In this document: piece after piece, positions 7,781 through 15,261 of the stretch
Layout of the letters: the number at the start of each line of letters is the position of its first letter
Numbering within the stretch: position 1 is the stretch's first letter
DNA from: an uncultured Prevotella sp.
Lineage (GTDB): Bacteria > Bacteroidota > Bacteroidia > Bacteroidales > Bacteroidaceae
Length of the DNA stretch: 15,261 nucleotides
Direction of reading: 5' to 3'
Assembly (NCBI GenBank): GCA_900553155.1
Contig: USCM01000014.1
Coordinates: 1 to 15,261 of the forward strand
Made by a program: the position numbers and the translations under genes
The notes under the pieces: model-generated
Databases searched by the model: none
Told to the model about the DNA's origin: nothing
What the model saw: only the letters and a program-made list of their open reading frames with translations

Positions 7781-8074
7781 ATGAGAATATTCACAGAGCA
7801 AACACTGAAAGAGTATATTGCTAATAATCCTAAATCAAAAGTCGCCTTACAAGAATGGGTGACTATTGTTAAGAAAAGTAATTGGAATTGCTTTTCTGAT
7901 GTAAAATCTACATTCAATAGTGTAGACAATGTAGGAAACCAGCATTACGTCTTCAATATTAAAGGAAATACATATCGCTTGGTAGTGGTTATAAAATTCA
8001 CAATAAAATTTGTGTATATTCGTTTTATTGGAACACACAGCGAATATGATAAAATAGATTGTCGAACTATTTAA
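7781..8074 (+). CDS. higB: HigB-family toxin (mRNA interferase)
   Basis: This is a 97-residue toxin of the type II HigB family (RelE-like fold), expected to cleave mRNA on the ribosome when not bound by its antitoxin. Diagnostic segments are WNCFSDVKSTF (residues 35-45), VGNQHYVFNIKGNTYRLVV (51-69) and the C-terminal RFIGTHSEYDKID (81-93). These match the compact Bacteroidetes HigB toxins over the full length. The toxin comes first, the order usual for higBA and the reverse of relBE. The antitoxin starts 9 bp after the stop. The gene is visibly more AT-rich than its neighbours, consistent with acquisition by transfer. Confidence 0.9.
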   Translation: MRIFTEQTLKEYIANNPKSKVALQEWVTIVKKSNWNCFSDVKSTFNSVDNVGNQHYVFNIKGNTYRLVVVIKFTIKFVYIRFIGTHSEYDKIDCRTI

Positions 8075-8083
8075 TTATGGAAT

Positions 8084-8449
8084 ATGGCATCAATAGTAAA
8101 TAAAGAACAATATGATTGGGCAGTAAAGCGCGTAGAAGACCTTCTACCACTTGTCAACGACAATACTCCAACAAATGACCCTAATAGTATAGAATTAGAG
8201 TTGTTGTCAAATATGGTAGCCGACTACTCTGAGATACATTATTCCATTGGTGAACCCACCTTGTCTGATGTACTGAAATTGCGTATGGAAGAAATGGGAT
8301 TGTCGTTAGCAAATGTAGCAAAATTGATTGGTGTTAGCCCAAGCAGAATGCAAACATATTTATCAGGAACCAAAGAACCAACTTTAAAAGTTGGACGTCA
8401 AATAAACCGTCAACTTGGCATAGATGCAAACATCATACTTGGTGTATAG
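8084..8449 (+). CDS. higA: HigA-family antitoxin with helix-turn-helix
   Basis: This is a 121-residue antitoxin expected to bind and silence the HigB toxin and to repress the shared promoter. The N-terminal half (about 1-58) is acidic and helical. An XRE-type helix-turn-helix lies at about 60-113, with the core LSLANVAKLIGVSPSRMQTYLSGTKEP (73-99). I used the ATG at 8084; the ATG at 8077 is in another frame. Both genes are AT-rich and complete, so the module looks functional. Autoregulation is inferred from the family; I did not find a convincing operator repeat. Confidence 0.9.
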   Translation: MASIVNKEQYDWAVKRVEDLLPLVNDNTPTNDPNSIELELLSNMVADYSEIHYSIGEPTLSDVLKLRMEEMGLSLANVAKLIGVSPSRMQTYLSGTKEPTLKVGRQINRQLGIDANIILGV

Positions 8450-8480
8450 ACTGCCTTACAATTAAAACAAATATCAATAT

Positions 8481-9104
8481 ATGACAAACGATAAAGTTAC
8501 AATTATAGGCATTGCCGGAGGCACTGGCTCGGGCAAGACCACAGTGGTTAAGAAGATTGTGGAGGCGCTGCCGCCACACCATGTGGCTGTGGTGCCACTC
8601 GACTCTTACTACAACGACACGACATCCATGACCGAGGAAGAGCGCCACGCCATCAACTTCGACCACCCCGACGCATTCGACTGGAAGCTGCTAATCAAGC
8701 AAATCAACGAGCTGCGGGAAGGCAGAGCCATAGAGCAGCCTACCTACTCGTACCTCAAGTGCAACCGACTGCCGGAGACTATACACGTCGAGCCGAAGCC
8801 CGTTATCATCGTCGAGGGCATCATGACGCTTCTTAACAAGAAGCTGCGCGACATTATGGACATACGCATCTTTGTAGACTGCGACTCGGACGAACGCCTC
8901 ATACGCAACATACAGCGCGACACCGTGGAGCGTGGACGCGACGTGCAGACCGTGCTCGACCGCTACCTCAGTGTGCTCAAGCCTATGCACGAGCAATTTA
9001 TAGAGCCTACAAAGCGCTTTGCACACATCATCATACCAGAGGGCGGCGACAACGTCAAGGGCATAGACATGGTGTGCAAGTATATCGAAAGCATCGTTAA
9101 GTAA
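8481..9104 (+). CDS. udk: Uridine kinase
   Basis: This is a 207-residue cytosolic uridine kinase that phosphorylates uridine (and cytidine) to UMP (CMP) with ATP or GTP in pyrimidine salvage. The P-loop GGTGSGKTT is at residues 13-21. The nucleoside-binding DSYYND (41-46) and NFDHPDAFD (59-67) are present, as are the VEGIM strand and the arginine-rich lid RNIQRDTVERGRD. Length and motif order match the family across its full extent. It lies 31 bp after the higA stop, with no obvious promoter in that gap, so it may be read from the upstream promoter or from one hidden in higA. It converges with rmuC. Confidence 0.95.
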   Translation: MTNDKVTIIGIAGGTGSGKTTVVKKIVEALPPHHVAVVPLDSYYNDTTSMTEEERHAINFDHPDAFDWKLLIKQINELREGRAIEQPTYSYLKCNRLPETIHVEPKPVIIVEGIMTLLNKKLRDIMDIRIFVDCDSDERLIRNIQRDTVERGRDVQTVLDRYLSVLKPMHEQFIEPTKRFAHIIIPEGGDNVKGIDMVCKYIESIVK

Positions 9105-9165
9105 AGTAAAGTTTGCAATAAAAAGTGGTGCATCTGCCAGCATTGACACATCTCGCTGAGAATCA

Positions 9166-10587
9166 TCACTCCACATTCTCTATAAACAACTGGTCATCCA
9201 TATCGGCAAGCGACTTTTTCTTCTTGTTCTCCTTAGCCCCAGCCTTAAGCAGATTGCGTGCAGCCGTGATGATGCTGGCGCCACTGTCGGCAGTAGTAAT
9301 CTTAAGCTTCGACATCTTCTTAAGAGTGTCGTTCATACTCGACTCTACATCCATAAAGCGCACACCAAAGTCTTGCACACGGTCTATCACGATGTTGGCG
9401 GCATCCATCATAGCCTGCTGGTTGCTAAGCTGGCGCACCTGAGTCCACATCATCTCCAGCACACGAAGATTCATATACATAGTCTGCGGACCGAGAATCA
9501 TCACACCCTCGTCGTAAGCCTCACGCCACAGCGTGCTGTCGTTGAGCAGCGCAAGGTTGAGCGCACCCTCTATGGGCACGTACATAATGGCAAAGTTGAG
9601 CTTGTTGTAGCCGCTTGGCAGATACTTGGTATACTCTTTCTTGGCAAGACGCTTTACCTGAGCGCGCACGCTGGCAATGTGCGACTTAAGATACTCCGTC
9701 TTCTCCGGTGTGCCGTCCTCGGCGTTCATGTAGCGCTCGTAGTCGGTAAGCGACATCTTCGAGTCGACCACCACGTGGCGGTTGTTGGGAAAGTGGAGGA
9801 TGAAGTCGGGAATCAGTCCCTTGCCGTCGTCGCCCTTGGCCAGCTTTCCAGCCTTGTCCTTAAGCGTCTCCTGTGTGTCAAACTGCTCGCCCTCCTTAAG
9901 CTCGAGGTCCTCCAAAAGCTGCTTAAGCTTAAGCTCGCCAAAGTTGCCCTGCACCTTAACCTCGCCTGTAAGCGCACGTGTAAGGCGGTCGGCAGTCTCG
10001 CCAAGAGCCGCACTCTTCTGCATATTGATCTTTATCGTCTCGTCCAGACGTGTCAGAGCCTCGCTCTGCTGCTCCTTAGTCTTGTCCAAAGCCTCCTGCA
10101 TATCCTTTAGGCTCTGCTGCAGAGGGTCGATAATCTTGGACACCTGCTCGCGGTTGCGCTCGCCCAGCTCGTCCTGCCGGCGCTTAAGCACCTCCTCCGA
10201 CGTGGTCTGCATCTGCTCGCGTATAAGCTTGAGCTGGCTGTCCACCTGTTCGCGGTTCATCTGCTTAAGAGCCTCTATCTGCTTGTCGGCGGACGCCTTA
10301 ACCTGTGCCAGCTGCGCGTCGTGCGACGCCTTAAGCTCGGCTATCTGCGCTGTCTGCGACGCCTTGAGCTCGGCTATGTGCGTGTCGTACGAAGCCTTAC
10401 AGTCGGCCATTTGTGTGGCAAGCTGCTGTCTATAGTTGTCGGCTTGCGTCTTCTGCACATCCCTTTCCGAGGTAAGGGCAGTTATCTGCTGGTTCTTACT
10501 TGCAATGGCTTGCCCGCACTTCCAAAGCGCAAACCCCATCACTGCCATTGCTACAGCCACTATTGCTATAATGAGATATACTATCAT
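9166..10587 (-). CDS. rmuC: RmuC-family DNA recombination protein
   Basis: This is a 473-residue RmuC homologue. In E. coli loss of rmuC raises rearrangement at inverted repeats, and the core resembles a nuclease fold. An N-terminal membrane helix (IVYLIIAIVAVAMAVMGFAL, residues 2-21) anchors it. A long coiled coil follows (about 25-200) and includes four exact-phase 11-residue repeats at 64-107. The conserved RmuC domain (about 205-430) contains GNFGELKLKQLLED, FPNNRHVVVDSKMSL and FAIMYVPIEGAL. The C-terminal tail is charged (KENKKKK). It is transcribed away from the polysaccharide operon, with a candidate promoter in the shared upstream region, and ends 61 bp from the udk stop. Confidence 0.93.
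   Translation of the reverse strand: MIVYLIIAIVAVAMAVMGFALWKCGQAIASKNQQITALTSERDVQKTQADNYRQQLATQMADCKASYDTHIAELKASQTAQIAELKASHDAQLAQVKASADKQIEALKQMNREQVDSQLKLIREQMQTTSEEVLKRRQDELGERNREQVSKIIDPLQQSLKDMQEALDKTKEQQSEALTRLDETIKINMQKSAALGETADRLTRALTGEVKVQGNFGELKLKQLLEDLELKEGEQFDTQETLKDKAGKLAKGDDGKGLIPDFILHFPNNRHVVVDSKMSLTDYERYMNAEDGTPEKTEYLKSHIASVRAQVKRLAKKEYTKYLPSGYNKLNFAIMYVPIEGALNLALLNDSTLWREAYDEGVMILGPQTMYMNLRVLEMMWTQVRQLSNQQAMMDAANIVIDRVQDFGVRFMDVESSMNDTLKKMSKLKITTADSGASIITAARNLLKAGAKENKKKKSLADMDDQLFIENVE
10267..10398 (-). repeat. Four tandem 33-bp repeats encoding an 11-residue coiled-coil unit in rmuC
   Basis: Residues 64-107 of RmuC read as four consecutive 11-mers of the form KASxxxxIAEL (KASYDTHIAEL, KASQTAQIAEL, KASHDAQLAQV, KASADKQIEAL). 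The first and second copies are very alike at DNA level, suggesting local duplication; the others have diverged. An 11-residue period makes a right-handed or nearly straight coiled coil. Confidence 0.85.
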
Positions 10588-10608
10588 ATTGTTGTTAGTT
10601 TTAGTCTA

Positions 10609-10640
10609 CAAAATTCGTCAAAATACTTGATATATACAAG
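10609..10640 (-). promoter_or_regulatory. Possible rmuC promoter
   Basis: On the minus strand, CTTG (10640-10637), 20 bases, then GAATTTTG (10616-10609) each differ by one base from TTTG and TAnnTTTG. The site is 22 bases upstream of the rmuC ATG, implying a short leader. It lies in the same 113-bp region as the flippase promoter. Confidence 0.4.
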
Positions 10641-10660
10641 CTAATGTCAATAATTATGCG

Positions 10661-10668
10661 TACCTTTG
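10661..10668 (+). promoter_or_regulatory. Promoter -7 box of the polysaccharide operon
   Basis: TACCTTTG matches the Bacteroidales -7 consensus TAnnTTTG exactly and lies 32 bases before the flippase ATG. No good TTTG is found 19-21 bases upstream (CAAG at 10637-10640 is there), so the promoter may need an activator or be weak. Confidence 0.55.
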
Positions 10669-10700
10669 CCTATTATATCTAAAAACGAAGTAGAAGAATA

Positions 10701-12044
10701 ATGATGCGAAACAACAAATCAGCCAACACCAATAGCCGAAGCAGCATGTTGCACAAGAACATCCTGTTTTCAGGGGTTTTAAAGGCGATAGGCCTAATAA
10801 CCTCGCTTGTCATTGTTCCGATAACAATCAACTATCTTAACGACGAGGTGTATGGTGTATGGATGACCATTACATCCGTACTTTATTGGATCACGACGTT
10901 CGACATAGGCCTTGGCAACGGCATGCGCAATTATCTTACGGAGGCTTTGTCGAAAGGCGATACGGCTTTGGGACGCTCGTATCTAAGCACAACGCTTATA
11001 CTGCTGAGCCTCATTGCGCTGACAATGGGGGCGGCTCTGATATATCCGCTGTACAGCATCAACTTCAACAGCTTCTTCAACACCTATGCCGTTAGTGGCG
11101 CCGACCTGCGCTTGGCTGTAATCATAGCTGTAGGATTCACGCTCATGAACTTTGTGTTGAAGAACATCGGATTTATATTCGTTGCCTTGCAACGCTATGC
11201 CCTAAACGACCTGCTGGCGATATCGGGCAACGTTATATCCTTGATTATAATATACCTACTGACCAAGGTTACCTCGGGCAGCCTTGTATTGGTGGTGTTG
11301 GCCTACACCCTTACGAGCTGCGTGGTGTATCTGCTTGCTGCCATACCCCTGTTCTGGAAGCATCCCGAACTAAAGCCGTCGTTGAGGTGCTTCGACAAGA
11401 GCCTCGGCAAGAAGATTGTGGGCAAGGGCTTAGGCTTTTTTGTTATACAGATAAGCAGCTGCCTCGTGATATTCGGCGCCGCCAACTTCTTCATAACCCA
11501 GGCATGCGGACCGGCTGCCGTCACAACCTACAACATAGCCTACAAATTCTTCAACCTGCTTGTTATAGCCTACACCATTGTGCTTGCCCCGATGTGGAAT
11601 GCCTACACCGACGCCTATGTCAAGGGCGACATGCTGTGGATTAGGGCCACATTCAGGAAGGCGTTGCTTATGTGGGGACTGTCGGTATTGGGCGGAGCGG
11701 TGATGCTTGCCCTGTGCAACACGTTCTACCGGCTATGGGTAGGCAGTATGGTGGAAGTGCCTCTGAGCGTGTCGTTGTGCACGCTTGTGTACGTGTGCTT
11801 CTTCAACCTCAACAACTGCGTTACGTATTTGATAAATGGTTTGAACAAAATATTCGTCCAAATTATAATATCTTTGGCAGTTACAGCGTTATATATTATA
11901 TCTGTATATGCCATAGGAGGCAAATTGGGAATAGAAGGCATCGTGCTAAGTATGGCGGCAAGCTATGCGGTGATGAGCGCGGTGCATCTGTATCAATGTT
12001 ATCTTTTGATTGGCAACAAGGCCAATGGAATATGGAACAAATAA
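10701..12044 (+). CDS. Wzx-type polysaccharide flippase (MOP superfamily)
   Basis: This is a 447-residue inner-membrane protein with about twelve or more hydrophobic helices, of the oligosaccharide flippase branch of the MOP superfamily. It would move lipid-linked sugar repeat units from the cytosolic to the periplasmic face. Recognisable segments are the N-terminal SGVLKAIGLITSLVIVPITINYLNDEVYGVWMTI, then FDIGLGNGMRN, and a central VTTYNIAYKFFNLL (about 276-289), all characteristic of Wzx/RfbX proteins. Two ATG codons are adjacent at 10701 and 10704; either could start. It opens a plus-strand operon, and the chain-length gene follows after 11 bp. The substrate cannot be read from the sequence. 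Confidence 0.88.
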   Translation: MMRNNKSANTNSRSSMLHKNILFSGVLKAIGLITSLVIVPITINYLNDEVYGVWMTITSVLYWITTFDIGLGNGMRNYLTEALSKGDTALGRSYLSTTLILLSLIALTMGAALIYPLYSINFNSFFNTYAVSGADLRLAVIIAVGFTLMNFVLKNIGFIFVALQRYALNDLLAISGNVISLIIIYLLTKVTSGSLVLVVLAYTLTSCVVYLLAAIPLFWKHPELKPSLRCFDKSLGKKIVGKGLGFFVIQISSCLVIFGAANFFITQACGPAAVTTYNIAYKFFNLLVIAYTIVLAPMWNAYTDAYVKGDMLWIRATFRKALLMWGLSVLGGAVMLALCNTFYRLWVGSMVEVPLSVSLCTLVYVCFFNLNNCVTYLINGLNKIFVQIIISLAVTALYIISVYAIGGKLGIEGIVLSMAASYAVMSAVHLYQCYLLIGNKANGIWNK

Positions 12045-12055
12045 AAAATATATAA

Positions 12056-13120
12056 ATGGAAAATAATAAAGACGTTTCTAAGACTAAAGAGATTGATTTT
12101 ATCGGCTTGGCCAAGCAGATGCTTGCCGACAAGAAATCATTGGGCATTTCGGTCCTTGTCTTTGCCGTGTTGGGTGTTGTTGTGGCATTAAACACACCAA
12201 AAGAATACACCTCCAAAATATTGCTTGCGCCCGAATACTCGGCAGGCACCAAGCTGTCGGGCAGCTTGGGCGACATCGCCTCGATGATGGGTGTAGACTT
12301 GGGAAATGTAGGCGGCAATTCGGTTGACGCCATTTATCCGCAAATCTATCCGGAGGTTATTGGTTCTTCCGACTTCATAGTACCCCTGTTCGACGCCAAG
12401 GTGCAGGGCGAGAAAGACACCACTACAAAGACTTACTACGACCACCTCACAAAGGATGTGCACATACCCTTTTGGGCTTATCCGCAAATGTGGATAACGT
12501 CGCTGTTCGCCAAGAAAGAGCCTACCGGATACGCCAAGCTAAACATGAAGGCATTGACAAGAGAACAGGACGGCGTGTTCAAGATAATAAGGAAGAATGT
12601 GCTGTGTACAGTCGACAAGAAAACCAACGTTATCTCCATCGCCGTTACCGACAACGACCGCAAGATAGCCGCAACCATGGCAGACACCATACAGAACAGC
12701 CTACAGCGATACATCACCATGTACCGCACAAGGAAGGTGCGCAAAGACATGGAGTATTATCAGAAGATATACGACGAGGCTTATGCAAGATACAAAAAGT
12801 CGCAGGAGGTATACGCGTCTTATTCGGATGCCAATGTCGACGTGGTGTTGCAGTCGTTCGCCTCAAAGCGCGACGAGCTTGAAAACCAGATGCAGCTAAA
12901 CTACAACATCTACACCCAAGCCACCCAACAGCTACAGTTGGCAAAAGCAAAGGTACAGGAACGCACACCCGTATTCTCGGTTGTGCAGAGCGCCACAATG
13001 CCAATAAGGGCCTCAAGCACACCACGCTCGTTTATGGTTATAGCTTTCTGCTTCATCGGAGTGATAGCAGACGCCTTATGGATATTTATCCTAAAAGACA
13101 AATTTAGAAAACAAAAGTAA
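12056..13120 (+). CDS. Wzz-type polysaccharide chain-length determinant
   Basis: This is a 354-residue inner-membrane co-polymerase of the Wzz/polysaccharide co-polymerase class that sets chain length. The order is a short cytosolic tail, TM1 at about 29-46 (LGISVLVFAVLGVVVALN), a large periplasmic domain, a helical stretch (about 215-310, including a coiled-coil-like KRDELENQMQLN), a proline-containing MPIRASSTPRS segment, and TM2 at about 327-346. There is no C-terminal tyrosine-kinase domain, so it is the short Wzz form rather than a Wzc-type kinase. It is 11 bp after the flippase gene and 10 bp before the polymerase gene, supporting a single transcript and a Wzx/Wzy-dependent pathway. Confidence 0.88.
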   Translation: MENNKDVSKTKEIDFIGLAKQMLADKKSLGISVLVFAVLGVVVALNTPKEYTSKILLAPEYSAGTKLSGSLGDIASMMGVDLGNVGGNSVDAIYPQIYPEVIGSSDFIVPLFDAKVQGEKDTTTKTYYDHLTKDVHIPFWAYPQMWITSLFAKKEPTGYAKLNMKALTREQDGVFKIIRKNVLCTVDKKTNVISIAVTDNDRKIAATMADTIQNSLQRYITMYRTRKVRKDMEYYQKIYDEAYARYKKSQEVYASYSDANVDVVLQSFASKRDELENQMQLNYNIYTQATQQLQLAKAKVQERTPVFSVVQSATMPIRASSTPRSFMVIAFCFIGVIADALWIFILKDKFRKQK

Positions 13121-13130
13121 ACAATAAAGA

Positions 13131-14294
13131 ATGATATACTCTATTCCATACATTTTAATAACGGTTATATTTGGCGTTATTGCAATGTTGTATTCTTCTT
13201 TGCCGCCTGAGAACGAGGCTGCAAAGAAGAATATGGATATTGTATGCATCGCATTGTTCATATTGTTTTTTGGACTCAGAGGGTATGTGGGCGACGACTG
13301 GATGAACTATACAAAATTCTATCAGGACTGCAGCCTTGACAACGTTTCGTTCAACATACTAAAGATGGGCTCCGAATCCAACTACGAGCCGGGCTACACC
13401 ATCTTGAACCTTATATGCAAAGCCATAACAGACGAGTATGTGTTCTTCCAGCTTGTGTGCTGCTGCATAAATGTCTTTCTGCTTTACATATTTCTCAAAC
13501 GCAATGTAAGCAATGTGCCTCTTGGCTTTATGCTGTACGTGTGTATGGGTGGATTCTTGATGAGCATAAACCTCATGCGAAACACCTTTGCCATACTTAT
13601 ATTTGCCAATGCTGTGCAATTTATAGAGAAGCGCAAGCCCGTGGAATACTTCTCCTTATGCTTGCTGGCATTGTCTTTCCACCTATCATCCCTGATGTAC
13701 TTTCCGTTGTACTTCTTCATGCATAAGAAATGCAACAAATGGGTATTCCTGGCCATCTTCGCATTGGGCAACCTTCTGTTCATATCGCACGCCAAAGTTG
13801 TTACAGCGCTGCTGTCTGGTGTGGGCAGCATCTTTAGCGACAAGATGTCGTCGGTAGTCGAACTGTACACCGAAGAGTACGACGCAAGCAAAGGCATATC
13901 CATAGGCTATCTCGAACGACTGATAACCGGAACGCTCATGATATGCTATTATGACAAACTAACAGGCCTAAAGAAATCGAACATAATATTCATGAATATG
14001 GGATTGATATACTTCTCAATCGCCTTCCTATTCAGCGAATTCGACGTTATGAGCCAACGTCTATCCACATTGTTCACCATATTCTATTGGGTTATATGGT
14101 CTGACTTGCTGTCGTGTTATGCGTATAACAACAACAAGCGGCTGTTCATAGGCTTTATGGCAATATACAGCGTATTGAAAGTAGCCGGACTTAGCCACTT
14201 CATAACGTACGACTACGACAACTTCCTGTTTGGTCACAAATCTTACAATGAACGTATGTACATACATAGCGACTACAAATATGACGACAACTAA
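13131..14294 (+). CDS. EpsG/Wzy-type polysaccharide polymerase
   Basis: This is a 387-residue multi-spanning membrane protein of the EpsG family, thought to join repeat units in the periplasm. The signature FGLRGYVGDDWMNYTKFY (residues 47-64) follows the second helix, and YEPGYTILNLICKAI is the next conserved segment. LMRNTFAILIFANAVQFIEKRKPVEYF and ALSFHLSSLMYFPLYF, with the His in the FH motif, are also family hallmarks. The length is normal. It overlaps the glycosyltransferase start by 14 bp. Polymerase function is inferred from family and position between the Wzz-type gene and a glycosyltransferase. Confidence 0.85.
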   Translation: MIYSIPYILITVIFGVIAMLYSSLPPENEAAKKNMDIVCIALFILFFGLRGYVGDDWMNYTKFYQDCSLDNVSFNILKMGSESNYEPGYTILNLICKAITDEYVFFQLVCCCINVFLLYIFLKRNVSNVPLGFMLYVCMGGFLMSINLMRNTFAILIFANAVQFIEKRKPVEYFSLCLLALSFHLSSLMYFPLYFFMHKKCNKWVFLAIFALGNLLFISHAKVVTALLSGVGSIFSDKMSSVVELYTEEYDASKGISIGYLERLITGTLMICYYDKLTGLKKSNIIFMNMGLIYFSIAFLFSEFDVMSQRLSTLFTIFYWVIWSDLLSCYAYNNNKRLFIGFMAIYSVLKVAGLSHFITYDYDNFLFGHKSYNERMYIHSDYKYDDN

Positions 14295-15261
14295 AGTAAG
14301 CATAATCACAGTTGTATATAATGATGTCAAGAATATAAGGTCTACTATCGAGAGCTGCTTAAGCCAGTCGTACGACAACAAGGAGTACATCATTATAGAC
14401 GGGGGAAGCAACGACGGCACTATGGATATAGTAAACCAGTATCGCGACAGGATAGACGTTGTGGTTTCCGAACCCGACAAGGGCATATACGACGCCATGA
14501 ACAAGGGCATCAAAAGGGCTACCGGCAACTGGATTGGGATATTAAACAGTGGCGACACCTTCGTGTCTACCGACACATTGAAGACGGTGTTCTCGCTCGA
14601 CTGGACTGGGGTGGACGTTATCTACGGCAACAGCAAGGAGGTTGGAGATTTCGTCAAGGACGTCATTGCCAGCCCGGACACAAGCCTGCTGGAGTTTTAT
14701 CCCATATATCGACATGGCTCGTCGTTTGTAAGGGCAGAGCTGCACAAGGCCAATCTGTTTGACCTTTCAAAAAAGTCGGCATACAAGTATGGCTTGGACT
14801 GGCTGCTTATACATACGCTCTACAAAAACGGATGCCGCTTTAAGAAGGTTGACACCTTTGTAGAGCAGTACGAGCTGGAGGGCACGTCCAACCATCCTTA
14901 CCGCAACAGATGGATCAACTACAAGGTGACGACAAGCCGAAACTGGTCGGCAGCCAAACTTATGATTCTATTGAAAGGCATCGTGTTTCTCGCCATCACA
15001 CAATCGTGGCTGTACAGATGGACAAGGGGCTTTGTGCTTAACTTTCTTACCAACGACGCAATGCACTGCATTCCCTTCTGGAACATAAGACGCCTGTTCT
15101 TCAAGACGCTACGCATGAAGATAGGCAAAGGCAGCTTTGTTATGAAGAATGTATACATTATGATGCCCAACAACATCAAGCTGGGCACCTACTCGCACAT
15201 CAACCGCGGATGCGTACTCGACGCGAGAGGCGGCATATCGATAGGCAACAGCGTGTCGATA
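14281..15261 (+). CDS. Family 2 glycosyltransferase fused to hexapeptide-repeat acyltransferase, 3' end missing
   Basis: The frame opens at the ATG at 14281 inside the end of the polymerase gene and runs to the right edge, giving 327 visible residues. The GT-A domain covers about 1-215, with VSIITVVYND, EYIIIDGGSNDGT (nucleotide-sugar site), SEPDKGIYDAMNKGI and LNSGD (the metal-binding DxD-like loop, Asp 92). A linker with a hydrophobic stretch (LMILLKGIVFLAI, about 227-239) leads to a second domain from about 279. Its isoleucine/valine-spaced hexads (MKIGKGSF, IKLGTYSHINRGCVL, ISIGNSVSI) are the start of a left-handed beta-helix acyltransferase like those that O-acetylate sugars. The enzyme would add a sugar and probably acylate the glycan. 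The sugar and acyl donors are unknown. The protein is cut by the window edge. Confidence 0.87.
   Translation, partial: MTTTKVSIITVVYNDVKNIRSTIESCLSQSYDNKEYIIIDGGSNDGTMDIVNQYRDRIDVVVSEPDKGIYDAMNKGIKRATGNWIGILNSGDTFVSTDTLKTVFSLDWTGVDVIYGNSKEVGDFVKDVIASPDTSLLEFYPIYRHGSSFVRAELHKANLFDLSKKSAYKYGLDWLLIHTLYKNGCRFKKVDTFVEQYELEGTSNHPYRNRWINYKVTTSRNWSAAKLMILLKGIVFLAITQSWLYRWTRGFVLNFLTNDAMHCIPFWNIRRLFFKTLRMKIGKGSFVMKNVYIMMPNNIKLGTYSHINRGCVLDARGGISIGNSVSI

Noticed and set aside
8077..8083. Alternative ATG for the antitoxin at 8077
   Set aside because: It is in a different frame from the HigA protein.
9124..9170. Inverted repeat between udk and rmuC as a terminator
   Set aside because: Only 7 bp with one wobble, a loop of about 33 bases, and no T tract.
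9373..10435. Long plus-strand open frames opposite rmuC
   Set aside because: They are biased Leu/Val/Ser/Cys-rich translations antisense to the coiled-coil coding region, with no recognisable domain.
10626..10640. CTTG-N7-CAAG palindrome in the rmuC/flippase intergenic region
   Set aside because: The arms are only 4 bp in AT-rich DNA, and the CAAG half is already explained as a possible -33 element.

Overview
The window looks like chromosomal DNA of a Bacteroidales bacterium, most like Prevotella or a close relative. The evidence is the TAnnTTTG-type promoters, start codons with no Shine-Dalgarno sequence, lipoproteins with acidic residues after the lipobox cysteine, a TonB-dependent outer-membrane receptor ending in an aromatic residue, and product types typical of that order. 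The species call is inference. I saw no rRNA, tRNA, CRISPR array or insertion sequence. No gene-free stretch exceeds 300 bases; the longest is about 240 bp, at 5834-6073.

Positions 1-1076 hold the 3' part of a mechanosensitive channel gene, followed by a strong hairpin that can end transcription from both sides.

Positions 1077-7719 hold a divergent surface and secretion locus. On the minus strand, in transcription order, are a TonB-dependent receptor, a DUF5689/OB-fold-like lipoprotein broken by a frameshift, and a lipoprotein with a choice-of-anchor-J-type jelly roll. On the plus strand, starting about 240 bp away, is a secreted endonuclease/exonuclease/phosphatase-family enzyme. Its stop codon overlaps the start of a uracil-DNA-glycosylase-superfamily gene. 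I infer that receptor, lipoproteins and nuclease form one outer-membrane scavenging system, possibly for extracellular nucleic acid or another phosphodiester. The substrate is not proven by the sequence.

Positions 7694-8449 hold an AT-rich HigB/HigA toxin-antitoxin pair behind its own near-perfect Bacteroidales promoter. Positions 8481-10587 hold the housekeeping genes udk (uridine kinase, plus strand) and rmuC (minus strand), which converge. RmuC carries four 11-residue coiled-coil repeats.

From 10661 to the right edge runs a surface polysaccharide operon on the plus strand. It contains a Wzx-type flippase, a Wzz-type chain-length regulator, an EpsG/Wzy-type polymerase, and a family 2 glycosyltransferase fused to the start of a hexapeptide-repeat acyltransferase that runs off the window. 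The genes are 10-11 bp apart or overlap, so they are probably one transcript. Together they would add sugars, flip, polymerise and set the length of a capsule or O-antigen-like glycan.
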